A stretch of 64,000 nt of DNA from contig CATXEA010000003.1 in NCBI GenBank assembly GCA_958367245.1, positions 124,001 to 188,000 on the forward strand. The letters run 5' to 3'. Positions 1 through 8,431 of the stretch are shown here, piece after piece. How positions within the stretch are numbered: the first letter of the stretch is position 1; every line of letters starts with the position of its first letter. Origin of the DNA: an uncultured Blautia sp. (lineage in GTDB: Bacteria; Bacillota; Clostridia; Lachnospirales; Lachnospiraceae). Below the pieces are notes generated by a model, which was given only the letters and a program-made list of their open reading frames with translations, did no database searches and was not told the origin of the DNA. Made by a program: the position numbers and the translations under genes.

Positions 1-120
1 GAACAGCAGAGTCCTTTCGGAGGAATGCCAACGGCTGGGAATGATTTTTGTATGAAACTCTGTCTTGCAAATCTTGCATGTAATCTGTGCTGCCCGGGAG
101 GCGGTATTCTTTGCTGTTAA
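1..120 (+). CDS. C-terminal tail of a cysteine-rich protein (partial)
   Basis: The first frame is open from the window edge to a TAA at 118-120 and encodes 39 residues. The tail contains six cysteines in the last 23 residues and ends in the pattern CCPGGGILCC. I do not recognise the family with confidence. The paired cysteines suggest metal binding or a membrane-associated Cys-rich tail. The start lies outside the window. No clear intrinsic terminator follows it. Confidence 0.5.
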   Translation, partial: EQQSPFGGMPTAGNDFCMKLCLANLACNLCCPGGGILCC

Positions 121-137
121 AAAAATAAAATAAGGAA

Positions 138-166
138 TTGACAAATTATTTCGCAGATATTAATAT
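138..166 (+). promoter_or_regulatory. sigma-A promoter for ddh
   Basis: A consensus -35 TTGACA (138-143), a 17-base spacer and a -10 TAATAT (161-166) lie about 95 bases upstream of the ddh start. Confidence 0.65.
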
Positions 167-259
167 GTTAAAGTGTTAAAGAAATAATAACTGTTCACAC
201 GTTGCTGCCGTAAATGGATATGGCAGATACGTTACATGGATGACAGGAGGAAATGTAAA

Positions 260-1246
260 ATGAGTATTCGTGTTGGTATTTTGGGATATGGAAATCTGGG
301 GCGTGGAGTGGAATGTGCCATTAAGCATAATCCGGATATGGAGCTTGCGGCAGTTTTTACAAGGCGTGACCCGAAAACAGTAAAGATTCTCACAGAGACA
401 GCAGGTGTTTATTCCGTTGAGGAAGCGGAGAAAATGAAAGATGAGATTGATGTTCTCATTCTTTGCGGCGGAAGCGCTACGGATTTACCTGAACAGACAC
501 CGAAATATGCACAGTGGTTTAATGTGGTGGACAGCTTTGATACACATGCAAGGATTCCGGAACACTTTGATAATGTGGATAAGACTGCGAAAGCCGGAGG
601 TCATGTGGGGATTATCTCTGTCGGCTGGGATCCGGGAATGTTTTCTTTGAACCGTATGATGGGAAATGCGATTCTCAACAATGGAAAAGACTATACATTC
701 TGGGGTAAGGGCGTAAGTCAGGGGCATTCAGATGCCATTCGCCGTATTGATGGGGTAAAGGATGCGAAACAGTATACGATTCCTGTAGAAGCTGCTCTGG
801 AAGCTGTAAGAAAAGGAGAGAATCCGGATCTTACAACAAGACAGAAACATACAAGAGAGTGTTTCGTAGTGGCAGAGGAAGGCGCAGACCTTGCCCGCAT
901 TGAAAATGAGATTAAAACAATGCCGAATTATTTCGCTGATTATGATACCACAGTTCATTTTATTTCAGAGGAAGAGCTGAAACGTGAACACGGCGGAATC
1001 CCTCATGGCGGATTTGTGATCAGAACAGGAAAGACAGGATGGAATAACGAAAACAGCCATGTGATTGAATACAGCTTAAAGCTGGATTCTAATCCTGAAT
1101 TTACTTCTTCTGTAATTGTGGCATATGCCCGCGCAGCGTACCGTATGAATAAAGAAGGAATGTCAGGAGCGAAAACAGTCTTTGACGTTGCTCCGGCATA
1201 TTTAAGCGCAATGGATGGAGCAGAACTTCGCAAACATCTGCTGTAA
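260..1246 (+). CDS. ddh: meso-diaminopimelate D-dehydrogenase
   Basis: This is the NADPH-dependent enzyme that aminates tetrahydrodipicolinate directly to meso-diaminopimelate, the one-step route to the peptidoglycan and lysine precursor. It is cytoplasmic. The 328-residue protein opens with a Rossmann fold carrying GILGYGNLGRG (residues 6-16). Further on it has the DSFDTHARIP segment and the WDPGMFSLNR segment characteristic of the family. The ATG at 260 is chosen because AGGAGG (245-250) sits 9 bases before it. An in-frame ATG at 236 has no ribosome site. The gene stands alone, with its own promoter and a terminator at 1292-1326. Confidence 0.93.
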   Translation: MSIRVGILGYGNLGRGVECAIKHNPDMELAAVFTRRDPKTVKILTETAGVYSVEEAEKMKDEIDVLILCGGSATDLPEQTPKYAQWFNVVDSFDTHARIPEHFDNVDKTAKAGGHVGIISVGWDPGMFSLNRMMGNAILNNGKDYTFWGKGVSQGHSDAIRRIDGVKDAKQYTIPVEAALEAVRKGENPDLTTRQKHTRECFVVAEEGADLARIENEIKTMPNYFADYDTTVHFISEEELKREHGGIPHGGFVIRTGKTGWNNENSHVIEYSLKLDSNPEFTSSVIVAYARAAYRMNKEGMSGAKTVFDVAPAYLSAMDGAELRKHLL

Positions 1247-1291
1247 GTTACAAACTGTTAAATTTGTTAAAAAATATAGAAGTTTATAAAG

Positions 1292-1326
1292 GAGACAGAG
1301 CATATTGTATGCTTTGTCTCTTTTTT
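1292..1326 (+). terminator. Rho-independent terminator after ddh
   Basis: GAGACAGAGCATA (1292-1304) pairs with TATGCTTTGTCTC (1308-1320), nearly perfect, and a T6 tract follows. Confidence 0.88.
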
Positions 1327-1380
1327 GCAGGTGGACAAAGGGTAATTTTCGTACATATTTAACATAAATTTACTTATGTG

Positions 1381-1409
1381 TTGACGCACTCTCGAAAATG
1401 TACTATAAT
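1381..1409 (+). promoter_or_regulatory. sigma-A promoter for the cell-wall protein at 1489
   Basis: TTGACG (1381-1386), a 17-base spacer and a perfect TATAAT (1404-1409). The expected transcription start is near 1416, leaving a leader of about 73 bases. Confidence 0.75.
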
Positions 1410-1422
1410 AGGGTCATAAAAA

Positions 1423-1439
1423 TGTAACAACATTGTAAA
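1423..1439 (+). promoter_or_regulatory. candidate WalR (YycF) box
   Basis: TGTAAC-N5-TGTAAA (1423-1428 and 1434-1439) matches the WalR direct-repeat consensus TGTWAH-N5-TGTWAH. It lies just downstream of the predicted transcription start of an NlpC/P60 hydrolase gene, the typical type of WalR target. In the families studied, a site in this position usually goes with repression. The match is seen; the regulation is inferred. Confidence 0.5.
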
Positions 1440-1488
1440 AAAAGATATTTTCGAGCAATGAAGTCTTAATAAGAAAAGGAAGGTATTT

Positions 1489-2967
1489 ATGCGAAAGGTA
1501 AGTAAGAAGTTTGGAATCTGGGGGATGTTCCTGTTCATGCTGTTTTTTGCGTTTGGGGTAGCAACTTATACCAATGCCGCGAAAGTACAGGCTGCTAGTA
1601 AAGGATTTACTACAATCGGTGGTAAGACTTACTACATTAAGAATGATGGTTCCAAACAGAAGGGCTGGCTGGAGCTTAATGGAGAAAAATACTACTTCGA
1701 TACCAAGACCGGCGTTCAGTTAAAAGGCTGGTTAGAGGACAGTAAAGGAAGAAAACGCTACTTCGACGAGAAAGAGAACGGCGCCATGGCGAAAGGCTGG
1801 GTGACTTTCCCGGAAGGGCATAAGAGATACTTTAATAAATCCACAGGTTTCATGACCGTGAAATGGGCAACCATCGGCGGCAAGAGATATTATTTCTATA
1901 ATCCAAGCGGCGTAGCTGCACAGAAGGTATTCCTTACAGACAGCAAAGGAGATACGAGATATTTCACAAGCGCCTGCTACATGCTTACAGGATGGACACA
2001 GAACTCTAAAGGGGAGAAGAGATACTTCGAACCGGAAGACGGCGTAATGGCAACAGATTTTACCAAGCTTGACGGAAAGACCTACTACTTCTATAAGGGA
2101 AGCGGTAAGATGGCAACAGGCTGGGTGACTAACAAATCAAAAGGTTATAAATATTATTTTGATAAAGAGACAGGAGTTATGGCTGTCGGCGATGTGACAA
2201 TCGATGGAAAGAAATACCACTTTAACAGCAATGGTGTTTTAAGCCAGACAACAGGCTCCACAGGAAAGAAAACAATCAAGAATTACCTTGCAGGCGCACT
2301 TCAGCCTGTAGGAGAAGCCCTTTATGTATGGGGCGGCGGCTGGAACGATTCCACCAGAAAGGGAGTAAGCCCGACATGGAAGAAATGGTATGACAGCCAG
2401 AACAGCAATTACGATTACAATGACTACAGAGATTTAAGTACAGCGAACAGAGCGAAGGGCCTTGACTGTTCCGGCTTCGTAGGCTGGAGTGCATATCAGG
2501 TAATGCAGTCTAAATCCGGCATCGGCTCAGGCTACACAGTAGTTGCAGCAGAGGTTGGCTCCTATTATAAATCTCTTGGATGGGGAAGCATCCTCAATCA
2601 GTCACAGCTTGCTAAGGACGACTGGGAGCTTCAGGCTGGTGATGTTGGATACAACAGCGGACATACATGGATCGTTCTCGGACAGTGTAAAGATAAGAGT
2701 GCGGTAATCGTACACTCTACACCGAATGCAGGATGTCAGATTTCCGGTACACCGACACCAAGCGGAAATTACTCCAGTCAGGCGATTGCACTTGCGAAGA
2801 AATATATGTCCAGATATGCAGGATTTAACAAGTACAATTATCATACATCTTCCGGTAACTACATCAAGAACGGTAATTACTTAAGATGGAACAGTAAGAC
2901 ACTGTCTGACCCGGATGGATACCGTGAGATGACAGCAGACGAAATCCTTGCTGACCTGTTTTATTAA
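1489..2967 (+). CDS. secreted cell-wall hydrolase: cell-wall-binding repeats plus NlpC/P60 domain
   Basis: The 492-residue exported protein starts with a basic, hydrophobic signal peptide (residues 1-34). It continues with about ten choline-binding-like repeats of roughly 20 residues (about 40-260), rich in GKxYYF and GWL motifs, which anchor proteins to the envelope. The C-terminal part (about 270-492) is an NlpC/P60-like peptidase domain: GLDCSGFVGW gives the nucleophile C327 and NSGHTWIVLG gives H392. It probably cleaves peptide stems of peptidoglycan outside the cell. The start follows AAGGAAGG at a good distance. The gene is monocistronic, between its own promoter and a terminator at 2990. 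Confidence 0.85.
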   Translation: MRKVSKKFGIWGMFLFMLFFAFGVATYTNAAKVQAASKGFTTIGGKTYYIKNDGSKQKGWLELNGEKYYFDTKTGVQLKGWLEDSKGRKRYFDEKENGAMAKGWVTFPEGHKRYFNKSTGFMTVKWATIGGKRYYFYNPSGVAAQKVFLTDSKGDTRYFTSACYMLTGWTQNSKGEKRYFEPEDGVMATDFTKLDGKTYYFYKGSGKMATGWVTNKSKGYKYYFDKETGVMAVGDVTIDGKKYHFNSNGVLSQTTGSTGKKTIKNYLAGALQPVGEALYVWGGGWNDSTRKGVSPTWKKWYDSQNSNYDYNDYRDLSTANRAKGLDCSGFVGWSAYQVMQSKSGIGSGYTVVAAEVGSYYKSLGWGSILNQSQLAKDDWELQAGDVGYNSGHTWIVLGQCKDKSAVIVHSTPNAGCQISGTPTPSGNYSSQAIALAKKYMSRYAGFNKYNYHTSSGNYIKNGNYLRWNSKTLSDPDGYREMTADEILADLFY

Positions 2968-2989
2968 TAAAATCAAAAAATGAGATTTG

Positions 2990-3026
2990 AAAGAGACATT
3001 CGAATAAAAGAATGTCTCTTTTTTAT
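2990..3026 (+). terminator. Rho-independent terminator
   Basis: AAGAGACATT (2991-3000) pairs with AATGTCTCTT (3011-3020) around a 10-base loop. The T-run continues to about 3026. Confidence 0.85.
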
Positions 3027-3053
3027 TACCTTTATATCGTAAAGGTTACTAAA

Positions 3054-3117
3054 TGTTACAGAAATTTAAACTTTTTTTGGATTTGGGGTTGCATTCCTCA
3101 TAGACTTGTGATAGTAT
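3054..3117 (+). promoter_or_regulatory. promoter of the NlpC/P60 coiled-coil gene with an upstream WalR-like site
   Basis: TTGCAT (3089-3094), a 17-base spacer and TAGTAT (3112-3117) form a sigma-A promoter. TGTTAC-N5-TTTAAA (3054-3070) sits 18 bases upstream of the -35. It matches the WalR repeat with one mismatch in the second half, in the position of an activator site. Confidence 0.5.
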
Positions 3118-3196
3118 GTAGAAGAGTTAAAAATATGTTTCGAAATTATTACAAATGAAAATAAACTAATACAAAATAAGATATGAGGGTGAAATC

Positions 3197-4480
3197 ATGA
3201 AAAAAAGAATTGTATGTCTGACACTTGCACTGATTTTAAGTATGTCACAGGCAGTTGCGGTAAGCGCATCAAGAGAAGAAGAGTTAAGAGAAGAGCAGGC
3301 TTGGACCAATGCACAGCTTGATGCTACATATTCAAGAATCGACGAGTTATGGGCTGCTAAGAGCCAGTTAGAGAGTGAGATCGCTACACTGGATGCCAAT
3401 CTTGTTGATGTAATGGTTTCTATTGAAGTATTAAACAATGATATTTCTGCGAAAGAAATTGAAATTATTAAAACAAAGAAGAAACTCGGAAATGCGCAGA
3501 ATGCCCGCGACAGTCAGTATGAGAACATGAAGAGCCGTATTAAACTCTTATATGAGAAAGGCGGCAAGGACGCATGGTTCCAGATGATGATGGGAGCAGA
3601 AGATATTGCGGATCTCCTGACAAGAGCAGAGTACACACAGAAGATGTACGCGCAGGACAGAGAGAGTCTTGAGAAATATGCCAAGACAGTTGAACAGGTA
3701 AATTCCCTTAGAGAGAAATATGAATCAGAGCAGGCGGAACTTGAAGAGATGAAAGCAGCTCAGGAAGAGCAGTCCTACATTCTTCAGTGCCAGCTTGATG
3801 AGAAACGTGCTATTTCCGCAGATTGTGAGAATGAGATTGCATATGCACAGCAGCAGGCTACAGAGTATGCGAACCTTTTAGTTGAGCAGACTGCAGAGCT
3901 TGAGAGACTGGAAGCAGAGAGAATCGCAGCAGAGGAAGAAGCGAGACGTCAGGCTGAATTAGAGCGTCAGGCGGCTGAGGAAGCTGCGGCAGCAGAAGGA
4001 AATAATGAAGAAGGTTCTGACGAATCTTCTGAGACAGAGTACGATGAGTACGGAAACGTAATTGACAGCGACAATACAGTATCCTACGATGATTATGAGG
4101 CGGAGCAGAGCTATTCAGACGCAAGCTCTTATTCAGGAACAGGTTCTTCTGTTGTTGATTACGCTACACAGTTCGTTGGAAATCCATATGTATGGGGTGG
4201 AACAAGCCTTACCAACGGCGCTGACTGTTCCGGATTTACACAGGCTGTTTACAACAGCTTTGGCGTAAGCATTCCAAGAACATCCTATGAACAGCAGAAT
4301 GCAGGTCGTGAGGTATCCTATTCTGAAGCACAGCCTGGAGATTTAATCTGCTATGGCGGTCATGTTGCAATTTACATGGGCGGTGGAAAGATTGTTCATG
4401 CATCCAACTCCCGTGATGGTATTAAAATCAGTAATGATGCGACTTACAGAACAATCCTCTCTGTAAGAAGACTGGTCTAA
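3197..4480 (+). CDS. secreted PcsB/CwlO-like peptidoglycan hydrolase (coiled coil plus NlpC/P60)
   Basis: The 427-residue protein has a signal peptide (about 1-24). A long Glu/Gln/Ala-rich coiled coil follows (about 25-245), of the kind that regulates PcsB/CwlO hydrolases through FtsEX. Then comes an acidic Ser/Glu/Tyr-rich linker (about 245-310). The C-terminal NlpC/P60 domain has GADCSGF (C344) and GGHVAIYMGGG (H389). The family cleaves D-iGlu-mDAP type bonds in peptidoglycan during growth and division, which fits the nearby meso-DAP gene. The GAGGGTGA ribosome site supports the start. No ftsEX genes are adjacent. It is transcribed alone. Confidence 0.85.
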   Translation: MKKRIVCLTLALILSMSQAVAVSASREEELREEQAWTNAQLDATYSRIDELWAAKSQLESEIATLDANLVDVMVSIEVLNNDISAKEIEIIKTKKKLGNAQNARDSQYENMKSRIKLLYEKGGKDAWFQMMMGAEDIADLLTRAEYTQKMYAQDRESLEKYAKTVEQVNSLREKYESEQAELEEMKAAQEEQSYILQCQLDEKRAISADCENEIAYAQQQATEYANLLVEQTAELERLEAERIAAEEEARRQAELERQAAEEAAAAEGNNEEGSDESSETEYDEYGNVIDSDNTVSYDDYEAEQSYSDASSYSGTGSSVVDYATQFVGNPYVWGGTSLTNGADCSGFTQAVYNSFGVSIPRTSYEQQNAGREVSYSEAQPGDLICYGGHVAIYMGGGKIVHASNSRDGIKISNDATYRTILSVRRLV

Positions 4481-4488
4481 TCAATATA

Positions 4489-4517
4489 TAAAAAGCAGGC
4501 GGAATGCCTGCTTTTTA
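4489..4517 (+). terminator. Rho-independent terminator
   Basis: AAAAAGCAGGC and GCCTGCTTTTT form an 11-bp stem with a 5-base loop and a T-rich end. Confidence 0.9.
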
Positions 4518-4534
4518 AATTGTCCGCTTTTTTC

Positions 4535-4563
4535 TTGACAATTACGGTAAATAATGCTATGAT
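4535..4563 (+). promoter_or_regulatory. promoter of the cobalamin-riboswitch transcript
   Basis: Perfect TTGACA (4535-4540), a 17-base spacer and TATGAT (4558-4563), just upstream of the riboswitch. Confidence 0.75.
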
Positions 4564-4584
4564 AACGTCAGTATAATTCCATAT

Positions 4585-4856
4585 TGAACGTATTAAGTGC
4601 TGAATCTTTATAGTTTGTGGTTCAGAAAAGGGAATCAGGTGTAAGACCTGAGCGATCCGGTCACTGTGACAGAGGAGCGAATCTCAGAAGTCCATTGTGT
4701 ATAACACGAGAAGGAGAGAGGAGCGATGATACTGGAGCCAGGAAACCTGCTTAATATGGCGAGGTTAGACTTCCGTGTAAAGTATAATGACCAGTTTTGG
4801 GGAAATCCGCAGCCCCGGAATGTTGTCTGCTTTATCGAAAGGCAGGCATTTTTTTA
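4585..4856 (+). promoter_or_regulatory. cobalamin (B12) riboswitch with its terminator
   Basis: The core carries the family's conserved blocks in order: GGGAATCAGGTG (4630-4641), the CCGGTCACTGTGAC region (4657-4670) and the B12 box GAGCCAGGAAACCTGC (4735-4750). A terminator hairpin follows (4824-4855): TGTCTGC...GCAGGCA with a T7 run. This fits an adenosylcobalamin-type off switch that stops transcription when B12 is plentiful. The outer boundaries are approximate. The regulated gene is the Cys-rich protein at 4997. Confidence 0.85.
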
Positions 4857-4863
4857 TGGAATG

Positions 4864-4983
4864 ATCGCCTGTTCGTGAGAATTATACAGATTAAATGGCA
4901 GGCGATACTGTTTCGGATTTTCGTTCCCTCCGCGCATATATGAACGAAACTTTCTACCCCGAAACAGCATCGCTCCCTCTTTT
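4864..4983 (+). promoter_or_regulatory. second structured leader: two mutually exclusive hairpins
   Basis: After the riboswitch terminator, ATCGCCTG (4864-4871) can pair with CAGGCGAT (4899-4906). The same GCGAT block also begins a longer stem, GCGATACTGTTTCGG (4902-4916) with CCGAAACAGCATCGC (4959-4973), 14 of 15 pairs. A further inner stem, TTTCGTTC (4919-4926) with GAACGAAA (4942-4949), extends it. T-rich sequence (4978-4985) follows and runs into the ribosome site. The structures are seen; a switching role is inferred. Confidence 0.5.
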
Positions 4984-4996
4984 TTATGGAGGTTAT

Positions 4997-5296
4997 ATGG
5001 AGAAAAAATATTGGGAAGACAAAGAGTATTCTTATTTCAGTCATAAGAAGTGTGAATATTTCCCCTGCCACAAAGGCGCTGACCCGGATAATTTCAACTG
5101 TCTGTTCTGCTACTGCCCTCTGTATGCACTGGGGGACAGATGTGGAGGGAATTTCCGTTATACGGAGAATGGGTTGAAAGACTGTACGAATTGTCAGCTT
5201 CCGCATAAAAAACAGAATTATGGTTATGTAACGGGGAAATATCAGGAGCTTGCAGAGCTTATGAAAAGAAACCGTGGAAATAGAACAGAAGAATAG
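4997..5296 (+). CDS. cysteine-rich small metal-binding protein linked to cobalamin metabolism
   Basis: The 99-residue protein has eight cysteines in closely spaced pairs (EYFPCHKGA, FNCLFCYCPLY, DRCGGN, KDCTNCQLPH). I match this to the cysteine-rich small domain (zf-like, Pfam PF04071), a probable metal-binding domain found alone or fused to cobalamin biosynthesis proteins. The exact role is not known. The upstream cobalamin riboswitch independently supports a link to B12 or cobalt handling. The ATG at 4997 follows ATGGAGG (4986-4992). An in-frame ATG at 4895 lies inside the structured leader and has no ribosome site. A bidirectional terminator follows. Confidence 0.75.
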   Translation: MEKKYWEDKEYSYFSHKKCEYFPCHKGADPDNFNCLFCYCPLYALGDRCGGNFRYTENGLKDCTNCQLPHKKQNYGYVTGKYQELAELMKRNRGNRTEE

Positions 5297-5310
5297 CAGT
5301 GATAAAAAAT

Positions 5311-5356
5311 AAAACCGGGAATTTGCTTCGGATTGAGAAGCAGATTTCCGGTTTTT
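5311..5356. terminator. bidirectional terminator between convergent genes
   Basis: AAAACCGGGAA...TTTCCGGTTTTT with an inner TGCTTC/GAAGCA stem. It has A/T runs on both sides and serves the Cys-rich gene on the plus strand and the MATE gene on the minus strand. Confidence 0.85.
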
Positions 5357-5381
5357 GTGTCTGCAATGGGCGTTTTTTTCT

Positions 5382-6755
5382 CTAAGTCGTAGAGGTCATG
5401 TTTTTTAATTCTCTGTAAATCAGAAGAATGCCGAGAATTCCGGCTGCAGCGTCTGCAATAGGACCTGAGAACATGACGCCTTCAACTCCCATGAGAAGAG
5501 GGAGCAGGATAACCAGAGGTACCAGGAAAAGGAGCTGTCTGGTCATTGAGAGAAAGATACCTTTCGCGGCTTTTCCGATGGAAGAAAAGAAATTGGCAGT
5601 TACCGGCTGGATTCCGTTGAAAAATGTACAGAAGAGGAATATCCGGATAAATTTGACTGCAAATTTATAGTAAAGCTCGTCGCCGTTTCCGAAGATGCTG
5701 ATGATTGCGTGAGGGAATAACTCAAAAATCAGAGTTGCCGTAACTGCGATTATGGTGGAAAGACCTGCTGCTTTTAAATAGGCTTCCTTTACGCGGTTAT
5801 AATTTCTGGCGCCGTAATTGAAACTGATAATCGGCTGCGCTCCCTGCGACAGACCGATGACGACGGCGAGAAAAAGCATATTGATTTTTGATACGATTCC
5901 CACGACTGCAAGAGGAATATCGCTTCCGTAAACAGAAAGAGAACCGTAGTGACGCAGAATATTGTTCATAAGTATTTGAACAACAGTAAGGGCAAGCTGG
6001 TTAAGGCACGAAGCGCAGCCAAGTGAAACGATTGCCCTGAGGCTGTCCATTCTGGGGATGAAATCCCTGAGTTTAAGAGAGCTGTTCAGATATCTTGGGA
6101 GATATCTGAGAATCATACAGGCAGAGAAAAACTGTCCTGCGACAGTTGCCCAGGCAGCTCCCTCGATTCCCCAGCCAAAAACAAAAATAAAGAGTGGGTC
6201 AAGGATTGTATTGATAATGGCGCCGGACAGTGTTGCAATCATAGAATATGTTGGTTTGCCGTCTGCGCGAATCAGATGACATCCTCCGGTGGTGAGCATT
6301 GCGAAAGGAAAACCAAGGGAGGTGATGCTCACATAAGCAAGAGAATAGTCAAGGGTCTGCTCAGTGGCACCGCATGCGAGGACAATAGGTTCCAGAAAGC
6401 TGCGGATGACCAGAAAGAGCAGAACGCCAAAGAGTGCGAGACTTCCGAATGCAGTTCCGGCAATTTGCCGCGCGCGGTCGGTTTGCTGCCGCCCAAGCGC
6501 GAGGTTGAAGTTTGAAGCGCCTCCGATTCCAAGGAGAAGGGAGACGGCAAGGACAACCGTTGTCATGGGAAAGGCGACATTTGTGGCTGCGTTTCCCAGC
6601 ATACCGACACCCTGTCCTATAAAAATCTGGTCTACGATATTATAAAGTGCATTTACTACCATACTGATAATGCTTGGTATGGCAAATTTCCGTAAAAGAC
6701 TCCCGACGGGAGCGTTTCCTAAAGGATTCCCGACGGGAGCAGGATTTTGATTCAT
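5382..6755 (-). CDS. MATE-family multidrug/cation antiporter
   Basis: The 457-residue integral membrane protein has about 12 hydrophobic segments arranged as two related halves of six, the MATE topology. It starts with the typical NPLGNAPVGSLLRKFAIPSI segment. GIGGASNFNLALGRQ and GLSQGAQPIISFNYGA match the conserved loops of the two halves. MATE proteins export cationic drugs or metabolites using Na+ or H+; the substrate here cannot be read. The start has GGAGGAA 7-8 bases upstream. An insertion sequence begins only 23 bases upstream of the start codon, so the native promoter probably lies on the other side of it. Confidence 0.88.
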   Translation of the reverse strand: MNQNPAPVGNPLGNAPVGSLLRKFAIPSIISMVVNALYNIVDQIFIGQGVGMLGNAATNVAFPMTTVVLAVSLLLGIGGASNFNLALGRQQTDRARQIAGTAFGSLALFGVLLFLVIRSFLEPIVLACGATEQTLDYSLAYVSITSLGFPFAMLTTGGCHLIRADGKPTYSMIATLSGAIINTILDPLFIFVFGWGIEGAAWATVAGQFFSACMILRYLPRYLNSSLKLRDFIPRMDSLRAIVSLGCASCLNQLALTVVQILMNNILRHYGSLSVYGSDIPLAVVGIVSKINMLFLAVVIGLSQGAQPIISFNYGARNYNRVKEAYLKAAGLSTIIAVTATLIFELFPHAIISIFGNGDELYYKFAVKFIRIFLFCTFFNGIQPVTANFFSSIGKAAKGIFLSMTRQLLFLVPLVILLPLLMGVEGVMFSGPIADAAAGILGILLIYRELKNMTSTT

Positions 6756-6857
6756 ATTAGTTCCTCCAAAGACAGATTGGTAGTGTCAAAAACTACCTGT
6801 TTTTTACTGTTTAATTGTATTAAAAACCTTGATTTTATGGGAAGTTGCAAATAAAAA

Positions 6858-6927
6858 GAGCATTGACCTCCCTTTTCTGGTATAATATCCGCGACCAAAC
6901 ATCAACTAAACCAAGGAGACAATGCTC
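6858..6927 (+). promoter_or_regulatory. transposase leader: internal promoter and start-masking hairpin
   Basis: GAGCATTG (6858-6865) pairs with CAATGCTC (6920-6927), and CTCC (6868-6871) with GGAG (6915-6918). The stem covers the ribosome site and abuts the start codon. An extended -10 (TGGTATAAT, TATAAT at 6881-6886) lies in the loop. Transcripts from this promoter lack the 5' arm, whereas read-through transcripts would contain it and be masked. This resembles the protection known in IS10 and IS50; the role here is inferred. Confidence 0.5.
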
Positions 6928-8379
6928 ATGGACATTATACAATACTTACTTTCTTTTATTCAATACCAACATCAACAAATCTGCTGGCTTTTAAATTTTA
7001 TCTGCAGATATATCCCCCTTAAACAGTGGGCTTTCGATGATTCCCATTCTCCCAAATATCAAAAATTCGAAGTGGATGAACTTCCTGTTATCAAAACTTT
7101 TATCAAACAGGATTGGCAGTTTCTCCTTGAATACTATCAATGGAAATATCACAAGCCTTTGAAACCAGTACAACGCCGAAATGGAAAATGTATTCCGGAA
7201 GATACTGTATGTCCTCTGTGTGGTGCGCCTCATCATTTCATCTACGACAATAATGGCGGTAATGGGCAGTATCAATGTAAAGTCTGTGGTCAGACCTTTT
7301 CTACCGGTGATTCCACAACTACCCCTATGCGCTTTTTGTGCCCTCACTGCGGACATACTTTAGTTCCCAAAAAAGACCGGAAATTCTTCCGCAAGCACAA
7401 ATGTGTAAACCCCAAGTGCCCTTACTATCTCCACAACCTTGCAAAAGTAGAGCGCAAAGATCTGAAAGAAGAACACGGAAAAACCAAATATAAACTGCAT
7501 TACATCTACCGTGAATTCACTGTAGATTTCTTTGCCATGGATTTAAACTCCCTGCCAAAGAATGCTTCTTCCCTGAAATTTTCCAAACACAACGCTCATG
7601 TCATGTCTCTTTGCCTGACTCTGCATATCAATCTTGGGTTATCCTTAAGGAAAACATCTCAGGCACTCAAAGACCTTTATAACATCAGCATCTCCCATCA
7701 GCAGATCGCCAACTATTGCAAAACGGCTGCCATCTGCATCAAACCCTTTGTCGATCATTATGATTACAAGACAGGTGATGTTTTCACTGCTGATGAAACC
7801 TATATCAAAGTCCGCGGTATCAAAGCTTACATCTGGTTCATCATGGATGCCGCAAGCCGTTCCATTATCGGATATCAAGTCTCTGATAACCGAAGTGTCG
7901 GTCCCTGTATCCTTGCTATGAGGATGGCTTTCCGTCATCTCACAGAACTTCCTAAAAACTTTAAATTCATTGCGGATGGATACAGTGCGTATCCGTTAGC
8001 CGCCATGGAGTTTGCCAGAAAATTTAAGGATAACTTTAAATTCAGCATCACACAGGTTATCGGTTTAACCAACGACGATGAGGTTTCAAAAGAATTTCGT
8101 CCGTATAAACAGATGATCGAACGTCTCAATCGCACCTACAAAGCCTCATACCGAATCACAAATGGATTTGATAATTATGAAGGCGCCAACTACGATTTAG
8201 CCTTATGGGTAGCTTACTATAACTTTTTGCGACCACATAAGCACAATCATTATCAGGTTTTAAACAAAGTTGATATGCTCAATGGCGCCGATAACATGCC
8301 GGGTAAATGGCAGCTGCTTATCTTTTTAGGACAGCAGACCATCTTAAACCTTCAAGCCGAAGGCTCTAACTGTTCTTAG
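6928..8379 (+). CDS. DDE transposase with two N-terminal zinc ribbons
   Basis: The 483-residue protein has two Cys4-type zinc ribbons: CPLCGAP...CKVCGQ and CPHCGHT...CVNPKCPYY, about residues 90-160. A helix-turn-helix region follows (about 215-260), where SLRKTSQALKDLYN and ISHQQIANYC suggest target DNA recognition. The catalytic core has FTADETYIKVRG (first Asp, about 289), FIADGYSAY (second Asp, about 350) and YKQMIERLNRTYK (Glu, about 396). The core resembles the IS6/IS240-type DDE fold, but the protein is much longer than IS6 transposases, so I leave the IS family open. The ATG at 6928 is 9 bases from AAGGAG; an ATG at 6922 is too close. Confidence 0.85.
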   Translation: MDIIQYLLSFIQYQHQQICWLLNFICRYIPLKQWAFDDSHSPKYQKFEVDELPVIKTFIKQDWQFLLEYYQWKYHKPLKPVQRRNGKCIPEDTVCPLCGAPHHFIYDNNGGNGQYQCKVCGQTFSTGDSTTTPMRFLCPHCGHTLVPKKDRKFFRKHKCVNPKCPYYLHNLAKVERKDLKEEHGKTKYKLHYIYREFTVDFFAMDLNSLPKNASSLKFSKHNAHVMSLCLTLHINLGLSLRKTSQALKDLYNISISHQQIANYCKTAAICIKPFVDHYDYKTGDVFTADETYIKVRGIKAYIWFIMDAASRSIIGYQVSDNRSVGPCILAMRMAFRHLTELPKNFKFIADGYSAYPLAAMEFARKFKDNFKFSITQVIGLTNDDEVSKEFRPYKQMIERLNRTYKASYRITNGFDNYEGANYDLALWVAYYNFLRPHKHNHYQVLNKVDMLNGADNMPGKWQLLIFLGQQTILNLQAEGSNCS

Positions 8380-8431
8380 ATTCCGAGCCAGAGGAAAATA
8401 TCCAGCCACCGAAAGCATTGCTTTCGGCTTG

